A DNA stretch of 5,039 bases from CAYUYM01 sp964449305 (GTDB taxonomy: Bacteria; Bacteroidota; Ignavibacteria; SZUA-365; CAYQST01). Both the position numbers and the translations under genes were made by a program. Within the stretch, counting starts at the first letter, position 1. Every line of letters begins with the position of its first letter. This document shows, one piece after another, positions 1 through 5,039 of the stretch. The DNA lies in contig CAYUYM010000231.1 of the NCBI GenBank assembly GCA_964449305.1, forward strand, positions 1 to 5,039. The letters are read 5' to 3'. The notes beneath the pieces are model-generated. The model saw only the letters and a list, made by a program, of their open reading frames with translations, was not told the origin of the DNA and ran no database searches.

Positions 1-468
1 ATGGACTTCGAGTTCATCGGTGGCAGCATGGGCTCGGTGGTGGGGGAGAAGATCTCCCGTGCCATCGACCGCGCCATCAAGCACTCCTGCCCGCTCATCA
101 TCGTCTCCGCCTCCGGCGGTGCACGCATGATGGAGGGCGCCCTCTCCCTCATGCAGATGGCCAAGACCGCGGCCAAGCTCACGCTCCTCGCGCGTGAGGG
201 GCTCCCCTACATCTCCATCATGCTTGATCCCACCACGGGGGGCGTCACGGCAAGCTTCGCCATGCTGGGGGACATCAACATCGCCGAACCCGGCGCCCTG
301 GTCGGGTTCGCCGGTCCACGCGTCATCAAGCAGACCATCGGTCGCGATCTGCCCGAGGGCTTTCAGCGGGCCGAGTTCCTCCTGGAAAAGGGCTTCGCCG
401 ACCTCGTCGTCCCACGCTCGGCCATGCACCGGACTGTTGCACAGTTGCTGAAACTCCTGTTAGATTAG
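1..468 (+). CDS. accD: Acetyl-CoA carboxylase carboxyltransferase subunit beta, 3' part
   Basis: AccD is the beta half of the carboxyltransferase of acetyl-CoA carboxylase. With AccA it moves the carboxyl group from carboxybiotin on AccB to acetyl-CoA, giving malonyl-CoA for fatty-acid synthesis in the cytoplasm. The 155 visible residues match the crotonase-like core of the family closely: MDFEFIGGSMGSVVG at the start, SASGGARM at 36-43 (oxyanion-hole glycines), DPTTGGVTASFAMLGD at 76-91, GFAGPRVI at 102-109 and GFQRAEFLLEKG at 120-131. The ATG at base 1 is an internal methionine, not the start. Family members are about 280-300 residues, and the N-terminal four-cysteine zinc ribbon plus the front of the core must lie upstream of the window. 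The C-terminus stops soon after the core, without the tail seen in E. coli. It is the first visible gene of the run, 29 bases before panC. The identification is secure; only the 5' end is missing. Confidence 0.96.
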   Translation: MDFEFIGGSMGSVVGEKISRAIDRAIKHSCPLIIVSASGGARMMEGALSLMQMAKTAAKLTLLAREGLPYISIMLDPTTGGVTASFAMLGDINIAEPGALVGFAGPRVIKQTIGRDLPEGFQRAEFLLEKGFADLVVPRSAMHRTVAQLLKLLLD

Positions 469-497
469 GGGCTGATTTTTTCACAGCCACGAGAACC

Positions 498-1367
498 ATG
501 GACATCATCACCACCATCAAGGACATGCAGCACCGGGCCGACGACCTGCGTCGCCGGGGTCTGCGCATCGGCTGCGTCCCCACCATGGGCTTTCTTCACG
601 AGGGCCATCTGAGTCTCATCCGCCGCGCCCGCGAGCTCACCGACGTGGTCGTGATGTCCAATTTCGTCAACCCCACACAGTTTGCGCCGAACGAGGATTT
701 CGCCGCCTACCCCCGCGACCTCGCCCGCGACAACGCGCTTGCCGAGGCGGCGGGATGCTCCATCGTCTTCGCCCCCGATGCCGCCGACATGTATCCCGAC
801 GGCTTCCGAACCCGCGTGGTCGTGACCGGCCTCACGAGAATGCTCGAGGGCGAGTTCCGCCCGACACATTTCGACGGTGTGACGACGGTGGTCGCCAAGC
901 TGTTCCATGCCATGAAACCCCATGTCGCCGTGTTCGGCCAGAAGGACGCCCAGCAGGCCGTTGTCATCCGACGCATGGTGCGCGATCTGGATTTCGACAT
1001 CGACGTGGTTGTGGCCCCCACCGTGCGTGAAGCCGATGGCGTGGCCATGAGCTCACGCAACACCTACCTCTCCCCGGAGGAGCGCGTGGAGGCGCGGGCC
1101 ATCTCCCACTCCCTGCGGCAGGTGGAGGACGCCGTCCGCGCCGGCGAGCGATCCGTCTCCGCCCTCATGGATCTGCTGCGCAGCGGGATCACCCGGACGG
1201 GCTTCCTCGTCCCCGATTACACCGACATCGTCGATGCAGATGCGCTGATGCGCCTCGAGCGCCTGCCGGACGCGGGCACCGCCCTCGTGGTGGTGGCCGT
1301 CCGTTGCGGGCGCACACGTCTGATCGACAACATCATCATTCACACCGGAGATGCCCAGGATGCATAG
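498..1367 (+). CDS. panC: Pantothenate synthetase (pantoate--beta-alanine ligase)
   Basis: PanC joins pantoate and beta-alanine through a pantoyl-adenylate intermediate, using ATP, to form pantothenate for CoA synthesis. The 289 residues are full family length. Visible motifs are PTMG at 28-31, the nucleotide-binding HEGH (HIGH-type) at 34-37, FVNPTQF at 56-62, YPRD at 71-74, GEFRPTHFDGV at 118-128, FGQKDAQQ at 146-153 and READGVAMSSRN at 177-188, which contains the KMSKS-like MSSR loop. No key residue is missing. The ATG at 498 puts the first motif at the usual distance from the N-terminus. Only a weak purine stretch (GAGAA, 491-495) precedes it, too close for a good Shine-Dalgarno site. The 29-base spacer after accD can form a 5-bp hairpin (GGCTG 470-474 with CAGCC 484-488) around a T6 run, but nothing shows that it is functional. 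The stop overlaps the panD start, so the two are probably translationally coupled. PanB, which makes pantoate, is not in the window. Confidence 0.97.
   Translation: MDIITTIKDMQHRADDLRRRGLRIGCVPTMGFLHEGHLSLIRRARELTDVVVMSNFVNPTQFAPNEDFAAYPRDLARDNALAEAAGCSIVFAPDAADMYPDGFRTRVVVTGLTRMLEGEFRPTHFDGVTTVVAKLFHAMKPHVAVFGQKDAQQAVVIRRMVRDLDFDIDVVVAPTVREADGVAMSSRNTYLSPEERVEARAISHSLRQVEDAVRAGERSVSALMDLLRSGITRTGFLVPDYTDIVDADALMRLERLPDAGTALVVVAVRCGRTRLIDNIIIHTGDAQDA
1347..1350 (+). promoter_or_regulatory. Shine-Dalgarno site that decides the panD start
   Basis: GGAG lies inside the end of panC, nine bases before the ATG at 1360 and directly against the in-frame ATG at 1351. A ribosome bound here could use 1360 but not 1351. 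This agrees with the protein alignment, which also favours 1360. Confidence 0.55.
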
Positions 1368-1758
1368 GACACTTTGCAAATCGAAAATCCACCGCGCGAC
1401 GATCACGCAGGCGGAGCTGTACTACGAGGGGAGCATCACCATCGACAGTGAGCTGATGAAGGAGGCCGACATCCTCCCGTACGAGAAGGTCCAGGTGGTG
1501 AATGTGAACAACGGCAACCGCTTCGAGACCTACGCCATCCTCGGTGATCCGGGCAGCGGGGTCATCTGCCTCAACGGTGCCGCCGCGCGCCTCGGCCATG
1601 TTGGTGACGAGATCATCATCATCACCTATGCCGGGTATCGCGACGAGGAGGCCCCCTGCCACCGGCCCCGCATCGTGCTCGTCGACAAGGCGAACAGAAT
1701 CCGCGAAACCATCGTGGCGCCCGCCGGCCCCGACTGCCACGAGTACCTCAACAGCTGA
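1360..1758 (+). CDS. panD: Aspartate 1-decarboxylase precursor (pyruvoyl enzyme)
   Basis: PanD decarboxylates L-aspartate to beta-alanine, the second substrate of PanC next door. It is made as a proenzyme that cleaves itself between Gly24 and Ser25, and the serine becomes the pyruvoyl cofactor. Starting at ATG 1360 gives 132 residues, and YYEGS places Gly24-Ser25 at exactly the E. coli positions. The other residues known from E. coli PanD also fall in register: Lys9, His11, Arg54, Thr57, Tyr58 and Asn72 (NGAAA at 72-76). An upstream in-frame ATG at 1351 would add three residues and spoil that register, and it has no room for a ribosome site. The gene overlaps panC by 8 bases, so coupled translation is likely. 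The E. coli enzyme is a cytoplasmic tetramer matured with the help of PanZ; no such partner is visible here. Function is secure, and the start choice is well supported. Confidence 0.96.
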   Translation: MHRTLCKSKIHRATITQAELYYEGSITIDSELMKEADILPYEKVQVVNVNNGNRFETYAILGDPGSGVICLNGAAARLGHVGDEIIIITYAGYRDEEAPCHRPRIVLVDKANRIRETIVAPAGPDCHEYLNS

Positions 1759-1781
1759 CCCATCACCTCCAACCCCATCCC

Positions 1782-2540
1782 ATGAATTCCAGCACCGCGA
1801 CCGTCATCCTTGCCGCGGGCAAGGGCAAGCGCATGAACAATCCGGACATGGCCAAGGTCATGCATCCGCTCAACGGCACACCACTCATCGGGCATGTCGT
1901 CCGCCTCGCACGCCGGTGCCATTCCGGCGTGATCGTCGCGGTGATCGGCCATCAGCGCGAGGCGGTGGCTGCCTACCTTCACGAGCTCGACCCCGACATC
2001 CGCATCGCCGTGCAGGAGGAGCAGCTCGGCACCGGCCATGCGGTGCAGCAGGCCCTGCCCGCTCTCGATGATTTCTCGGGGGATGTCATCATCCTGTCCG
2101 GCGATGTGCCCCTCACACGACCGGAGACCATCGATGCCATGTTGCAGCGCCACCGCACAACAGGGGCCGCAGTCACCGTCCTCACCGCGGTGATGGACGA
2201 TCCCACCGGCTACGGCCGCGTCCTCCGCGATCCATCCGGCCACATCGTGCGCATCGTGGAACACCGGGACGCCACCGAGGAGGAACGCACCATCCGCGAG
2301 ATCAACAGCGGCATCTATGTGTTCCAGAAGTCGCTCCTCGCCGACGCCCTCGGCCGCATCACGAACCACAACGCCCAGGGCGAGTACTACCTGCCCGACG
2401 TCTTCTCCATCTTCGCACGCGAGGGCCGCATCATGGAGCCCTGCATCGTGGAGCAGCTCCACGAGATCCAGGGTGTCAACACCGTGGAGCAGCTTGCGGA
2501 GCTGGAGGAGCTGGTGATGAGAGAAGATCATGAGCGTTGA
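1782..2540 (+). CDS. Stand-alone GlmU-type N-acetylglucosamine-1-phosphate uridylyltransferase
   Basis: This 252-residue protein matches the N-terminal uridylyltransferase domain of GlmU, which makes UDP-GlcNAc from UTP and GlcNAc-1-phosphate for peptidoglycan and lipid A. Visible are LAAGKGKRM at 10-18 (nucleotide loop, Arg17), the catalytic-site Lys25 in AKVMHPL, QEEQLGTGHA at 78-87, GDVPL at 107-111 with the metal-binding Asp108, GYGRV at 143-147, VEHRDAT at 159-165 (Glu160), EINSGIY at 173-179 (Asn175), NAQGEYYLPD at 197-206 and the second metal-site Asn233 in GVNTVEQL. The left-handed beta-helix acetyltransferase half of GlmU is absent, and reading on past the stop shows no hexapeptide repeats, so this is not a simple frameshift. 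GlcN-1-P acetylation would need another protein. The gene begins 23 bases after panD with no clear Shine-Dalgarno site. The sugar specificity is inferred from the GlmU-specific motifs; a related sugar nucleotidyltransferase is less likely. Confidence 0.87.
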   Translation: MNSSTATVILAAGKGKRMNNPDMAKVMHPLNGTPLIGHVVRLARRCHSGVIVAVIGHQREAVAAYLHELDPDIRIAVQEEQLGTGHAVQQALPALDDFSGDVIILSGDVPLTRPETIDAMLQRHRTTGAAVTVLTAVMDDPTGYGRVLRDPSGHIVRIVEHRDATEEERTIREINSGIYVFQKSLLADALGRITNHNAQGEYYLPDVFSIFAREGRIMEPCIVEQLHEIQGVNTVEQLAELEELVMREDHER

Positions 2541-2564
2541 ACGTGGGCCGTCAGTGACTGGACG

Positions 2565-2601
2565 ACGCCTGGCAGCACAACAGAACCATGCATGCAGGCG
2601 T
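2565..2601. other. Spacer with a 7-bp inverted repeat between the GlmU-like and YciO-like genes
   Basis: The 109-base gap (2541-2649) contains ACGCCTG at 2565-2571 and its exact complement CAGGCGT at 2595-2601, separated by 23 bases. The perfect palindrome TGCATGCA (2589-2596) overlaps the right arm. No T run follows, so it is not a standard intrinsic terminator. I see no Bacteroidota-type promoter (TTG, then TAnnTTTG) in the gap. It could be an RNA stem that separates expression of the last gene, or chance in GC-rich DNA. Confidence 0.25.
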
Positions 2602-2637
2602 GGCGGGATGCGGGTGAAGTGTGGGGCTGCAAACACC

Positions 2638-2641
2638 AGGG
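2638..2641 (+). promoter_or_regulatory. Possible ribosome binding site of the YciO-like gene
   Basis: AGGG lies eight bases before the ATG at 2650. It is short but well placed, and it supports that start, which also aligns with the N-terminus of E. coli YciO. Confidence 0.4.
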
Positions 2642-2649
2642 ATTGACCA

Positions 2650-3291
2650 ATGGCCGAGCACTATGAGATTCACGCCGACAATCCCGAGCCGCGCATCATC
2701 GAGGCGGTGGTGCAGGCCATGCGTGACGGAGCGGTGATCCTGTATCCGACCGACACCGTGCACGCCATCGGCTGCGAGCTGACAAACAAGGAGGGACAGA
2801 AGCGCATCCGCGCACTCCGCCAGCTCGACGACGACAAGCCCCTGACATTCGTCTGCTCCTCCCTCTCACACATCTCCGACTATGCCAGCGTTTCCGACAT
2901 GGCGTACAAGCTGCTCCGACGTCTCGTTCCCGGCCCCTACACCTTTCTGCTGCCCGCCAGCCGCCTCGTCCCAAAGCTTGTCATGAACGCCCGACGCAAG
3001 ACCGCAGGGATCCGCGTCCCCGCCCACCGCATCTGCCAGACCATCATCTCCGATCTCGCCACACCCCTCATCTCCATGTCGGCCAAACTCCCCCATGCCG
3101 ATCCCCCCGAGTCCCTCGACGACCTCCATGCGATGTTCGACCACCACGTCGACATCATCATCGAGGAGATGCAGTACGGCGATCATCACCCCGGCATGGG
3201 ACAAGTGTCCACCATGATCGACCTCACCGGCCCCCAGCCGGACATCATCCGCGAAGGCCTTGGCCTCGAAGAGGCGGAGAAGTGGATGTGA
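2650..3291 (+). CDS. YrdC/Sua5-fold protein, YciO subgroup; probable L-threonylcarbamoyladenylate synthase
   Basis: Proteins of this fold make threonylcarbamoyl-AMP from threonine, bicarbonate and ATP, the first step of the t6A modification at position 37 of ANN-decoding tRNAs. The 213 residues begin with IHADNPEPRII at 7-17, which closely resembles the start of E. coli YciO. Then follow YPTDTVHAIGC at 32-42, RQLDDDKPL at 57-65, PGPYTFLL at 94-101, RKTAGIRVP at 116-124, SMSAKLP at 142-148, STMIDLT at 187-193 and IIREG at 199-203. The canonical TsaC/Sua5 SAN motif reads SAK here, and the usual VYGLG reads VHAIG. Both changes point to the YciO branch. From memory, this branch is the usual form annotated as TsaC in Bacteroidota, so t6A synthesis is plausible, but the family alone does not prove it. 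There is no C-terminal Sua5 domain. The gene ends the plus-strand run, 109 bases after the GlmU-like gene, and converges on the surface-protein gene. Confidence 0.85.
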   Translation: MAEHYEIHADNPEPRIIEAVVQAMRDGAVILYPTDTVHAIGCELTNKEGQKRIRALRQLDDDKPLTFVCSSLSHISDYASVSDMAYKLLRRLVPGPYTFLLPASRLVPKLVMNARRKTAGIRVPAHRICQTIISDLATPLISMSAKLPHADPPESLDDLHAMFDHHVDIIIEEMQYGDHHPGMGQVSTMIDLTGPQPDIIREGLGLEEAEKWM

Positions 3292-3308
3292 GAGGCTGTG
3301 GAGTGGTG

Positions 3309-3335
3309 GAGTTGAAGAGTTCAACAGTTTAAAAG
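3309..3335 (+). repeat. Left octamer array with small hairpin, after the YciO-like stop codon
   Basis: Eighteen bases after the stop, three degenerate octamers follow in phase: TTGAAGAG (3312-3319), TTCAACAG (3320-3327) and TTTAAAAG (3328-3335). The first two create a perfect palindrome, GTTGAA-GAG-TTCAAC (3311-3325), a 6-bp stem with a 3-base loop. Bases 3309-3324 are an exact 16-base inverted match to 3487-3502 on the far side of the intergenic region. The element is AT-rich in GC-rich surroundings. It might help end the transcript, but no T tract follows the stem. Confidence 0.6.
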
Positions 3336-3369
3336 TTGGACGCGGAACGAGCGTGCCTCGGTGGCGTGG

Positions 3370-3389
3370 ATGCCCGCCTGCGCGGGCAT
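3370..3389. repeat. Perfect GC-rich palindrome, dRS3/REP-like dispersed repeat
   Basis: ATGCCCGC (3370-3377) and GCGGGCAT (3382-3389) are exact complements around a CTGC loop, giving a strong 8-bp hairpin. The layout ATGCCC-N8-GGGCAT parallels the Neisseria dRS3 repeat (ATTCCC-N8-GGGAAT), and the flanks GG before and GACAG after resemble forms of this palindrome that recur between genes in many bacteria. This comparison is from memory and was not searched. It lies in the middle of a convergent intergenic region, 78 bases past the YciO-like stop. No T run follows on either strand, so a classic rho-independent terminator is not supported. Confidence 0.6.
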
Positions 3390-3451
3390 GACAGCGTAAG
3401 GACCTGCGGGGTGGCGGCGGCCAGCCTCGCGAGCCCCTCCGATGCCGACCC

Positions 3452-3512
3452 TGATAACTTTGATAACTTTGATAACTCTTGAACTCTTGAACTCTTCAAC
3501 TCTTCAACTTTT
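3452..3512 (-). repeat. Right tandem array of 9-mers and 8-mers, abutting the surface-protein stop codon
   Basis: On the plus strand this reads TGATAACTT (3452-3460), TGATAACTT (3461-3469), TGATAACTC (3470-3478), TTGAACTC (3479-3486), TTGAACTC (3487-3494), TTCAACTC (3495-3502) and TTCAACTT (3503-3510). A degenerate unit TTTCACTT (3511-3518) then runs through the stop codon (3513-3515). Read on the minus strand, the direction of the neighbouring gene, the octamers are TTGAAGAG and TTCAAGAG, the same family as the left array. Where the two types meet they form a TTGAA-GAG-TTCAA hairpin (3487-3499). The array may be a slipped-strand repeat expansion, a 3'-end element of the gene, or both. Confidence 0.75.
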
Positions 3513-5039
3513 TCACTTTACCATGTCCATGAGCCGGACGATGACGCCGTCGGGGGTTTCGAGCATGCAGGCGTAGATGCCGCCGGGGAGGGACGCACTC
3601 TCGAACACGAGGATGTGGGTGCCGGAGGAAAGGTCGCCGTCGTGCAGCAGCGCCACCTCGCGGCCGAGCAGGTCGAGGACGCGGACACGCGCATGTGTTG
3701 CGCTGCTCAGGCCGATCTCGATGCGCGTGGATGCGTTGAAGGGATTCGGGTGGTTGGTGAAGGTGGTGATGCCGCCCGAGGCGTGATAGAGCCGGTCCCC
3801 GCCGGCGTGGCAGATGTTGGTGCAGATCGTGCAGTGGGCATCACGAAGCGTGATGCGTGGCATGCCGTCCAGCCAGATGAGGGAATCGATGGCGATGTGC
3901 GCGCAGGCGGAGTCACCCACCGTGGCGATCCAGCGGATCGATGCGAGCGTCCCCTGCGTCATACCGGCGGGGCGCGTCCCGGTGATGCTCACGAGGCGCT
4001 CGCGTCCCTGATCCACCACCGCGAAGCCCTGCCCGGGCGCCATGGCAATGGCGTTGCGATCATAGCGCAGCACGATGCGGAAGCTGCGTGTCCCTGCCTG
4101 CGTCAGGTTCGCATCGACCAGCAGCAGAGGCATGATGATCTCCTCGCCAGGAATGTAGGCCCGCGGTGCGGGGCAGTCGATGGCCAGCACCGTGTACTGG
4201 TTGAGCACAAGCTCGAGGTCCTGCGACACGGCGGCGCAGCCGTGGTCGTCGAGGATGGACACGCGGTACCGCCCGTCCTGTGTCGCCTTGAAGCTGCGCT
4301 GTGTGGCTCCGGGGATGGCGGTGCCATCGCGATGCCACTGGTAGGATGCAGCCGGTGAGCTGCTGAGCGTGGAATCGGTCTGCGTGATCACGGGAGCGGC
4401 CGGCAGCGGGTGCACCACCACAGGGACCTGCATCGATGTCCCTTCGCAACCGGTGGTGTTCGTGACCGTCACGGACACCGTGGCGCTCCGCGTCAGGCGG
4501 ATGCGCTGTCCGGTGTCGCCCGTGGACCAGCGGTAGCTGCTGAAGCCGGGTGTGGCGTCGAGCGTCACCGTGTCGCCGGCACACACCTCGGTCGCGGGCG
4601 AGACGGTCACAACCGGTGTCGGAAGAGCGACCACCGTCACCGTGACACTGTCGGAGCCGGCGCAGCCGTTGTCGTCGTGCACATCCACGCGGTAGCGGCC
4701 GCCGATGCGGGGCGCAATGTGGCGGGTGGTGTCACCCGTGGACCAGCGGTACGCGTGATACCCCGCGCCTGCGTCGAGCATCACGCTGTCGCCCGCGCAG
4801 AACGTCGTCGGCCCATCGGGGGTGATGGCGACGGCAATGGAGGAGAACACCTGCACATCCTGGACCACGTCAAGCGTGCATGCGGCCGAGTCGTGCCGCA
4901 TGGTGAGGCGGAGCGTCCCCATCCCCTCGCGGTCCCAACGCACCAGCGGCCGCGTGGTGGAATCGCCGGAGAGGATGACGCCCCCATCCACGGTCCAGAC
5001 ATACCGCACAAGCGAATCGCGCGGCACGGAGTATTGCAC
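3513..5039 (-). CDS. Large T9SS-exported surface protein with Ig/PKD-like and cohesin-like domains, C-terminal part
   Basis: The 508 visible residues are the C-terminal part of a secreted protein; the frame is open to the window edge, so the GTG at 5039 is probably an internal Val. Numbered from there: a partial PKD-like domain (about 10-64); two similar Ig-like modules starting CAGDSVMLDA (81) and CAGDTVTLDA (153), each with YRWSTGD; a third Ig-like module (about 216-276) with YQWHRDGTAIPGAT; a beta-rich cohesin-like domain (about 283-400); a cysteine cluster C403, C406, C410; and a type A T9SS sorting domain (about 425-508) with HPNPFNASTRIEI, VRVLDLLGREV and LPGGIYACML. In known systems this last domain directs outer-membrane export by the T9SS and is usually removed. 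The likely place is the cell surface or the medium. Binding partner and function are unknown; I see no enzyme motif. The signal peptide must lie outside the window. The gene converges on the plus-strand cluster. Confidence 0.9.
   Translation of the reverse strand: MQYSVPRDSLVRYVWTVDGGVILSGDSTTRPLVRWDREGMGTLRLTMRHDSAACTLDVVQDVQVFSSIAVAITPDGPTTFCAGDSVMLDAGAGYHAYRWSTGDTTRHIAPRIGGRYRVDVHDDNGCAGSDSVTVTVVALPTPVVTVSPATEVCAGDTVTLDATPGFSSYRWSTGDTGQRIRLTRSATVSVTVTNTTGCEGTSMQVPVVVHPLPAAPVITQTDSTLSSSPAASYQWHRDGTAIPGATQRSFKATQDGRYRVSILDDHGCAAVSQDLELVLNQYTVLAIDCPAPRAYIPGEEIIMPLLLVDANLTQAGTRSFRIVLRYDRNAIAMAPGQGFAVVDQGRERLVSITGTRPAGMTQGTLASIRWIATVGDSACAHIAIDSLIWLDGMPRITLRDAHCTICTNICHAGGDRLYHASGGITTFTNHPNPFNASTRIEIGLSSATHARVRVLDLLGREVALLHDGDLSSGTHILVFESASLPGGIYACMLETPDGVIVRLMDMVK
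4410..4799 (-). repeat. Tandem duplication of an Ig-like module within the surface protein
   Basis: Residues 81-152 and 153 to about 210 are two copies of one module with a 72-residue period. Both have C-A-G-D-(S/T)-V-x-L-D-A, then Y-R-W-S-T-G-D-T, then a late N/T-G-C. The copies are still similar in DNA: the 23 bases at 4513-4535 and 4729-4751 differ at one position and are 216 bases apart. The duplication is therefore fairly recent or kept alike by recombination. Confidence 0.75.

Noticed and set aside
1..3. ATG at base 1 as a true accD start
   Set aside because: It corresponds to an internal Met in the conserved MDF motif; a start here would remove the zinc ribbon and part of the core.
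1351..1359. Upstream ATG at 1351 as the panD start
   Set aside because: It abuts the GGAG site and adds three residues that would move the Gly24-Ser25 cleavage site out of register. ATG 1360 fits better.
1764..1770. CACCTCC before the GlmU-like gene as a ribosome site
   Set aside because: This is the anti-Shine-Dalgarno sequence itself, the complement of what a ribosome site needs. It is probably chance.
1626..2636. Long open frame of 336 codons on the minus strand opposite panD and the GlmU-like gene
   Set aside because: The plus strand encodes well-conserved enzymes with all motifs. The minus-strand protein is low-complexity and resembles no family; it is a shadow frame typical of GC-rich coding DNA.
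3370..3389. GC-rich hairpin as a rho-independent terminator for the plus-strand genes
   Set aside because: No T run follows on either strand. It fits a dispersed palindromic repeat better.
3292..3512. CRISPR array
   Set aside because: The repeats are 8-9 bases, directly adjacent and degenerate, with no spacers.
3615..4358. Open frame of 247 codons on the plus strand opposite the surface-protein gene
   Set aside because: The minus strand has clear Ig-like, cohesin-like and T9SS domains across it. The plus-strand translation shows no recognisable domain.

Overview
This window looks like chromosomal DNA from a high-GC member of the Bacteroidota or wider FCB group, most likely a deep lineage such as Kapabacteria or Ignavibacteria. 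The main clue is the minus-strand protein. It ends in a type IX secretion (T9SS) sorting domain of the NPFN type and carries Bacteroidota-style Ig/PKD-like repeats with C-x-G-D and Y-x-W-S-T-G-D motifs. The YciO-like form of the threonylcarbamoyl-AMP synthase fold and weak Shine-Dalgarno sites agree with this. The lineage is inferred from protein motifs; no marker gene such as 16S rRNA is present.

Bases 1-3291 hold five plus-strand genes in close order: the 3' part of accD (acetyl-CoA carboxylase beta subunit), panC (pantothenate synthetase), panD (aspartate 1-decarboxylase), a stand-alone GlmU-type uridylyltransferase, and a YciO/TsaC-family gene. The first four are almost certainly one transcription unit: gaps are 29 and 23 bases, and panC overlaps panD by 8 bases. 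The fifth follows after 109 bases and may be cotranscribed. PanD supplies beta-alanine and PanC joins it to pantoate to give pantothenate, the precursor of CoA and of the ACP prosthetic group. AccD uses acetyl-CoA to start fatty-acid synthesis. The GlmU-like enzyme would supply UDP-GlcNAc for peptidoglycan and lipid A. The cluster therefore groups precursor supply for lipids and the cell envelope.

Bases 3292-3512 are a convergent intergenic region with layered repeats. Degenerate octamer arrays of the same family (TTNAANAG) lie just downstream of both flanking stop codons, in opposite orientations. Between them is a GC-rich core with a perfect 8-bp palindrome (ATGCCC-N8-GGGCAT), laid out like dispersed bacterial repeats of the dRS3 type. 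This is the least explained part of the window.

Bases 3513-5039 (minus strand) encode the C-terminal 508 residues of a large exported surface protein: a partial PKD-like domain, three Ig-like modules (two recently duplicated), a cohesin-like domain, a small cysteine cluster and the T9SS signal. Its N-terminus lies beyond the window. I see no CRISPR array, RNA gene, transposase, defence system or other clearly new multi-gene system here.
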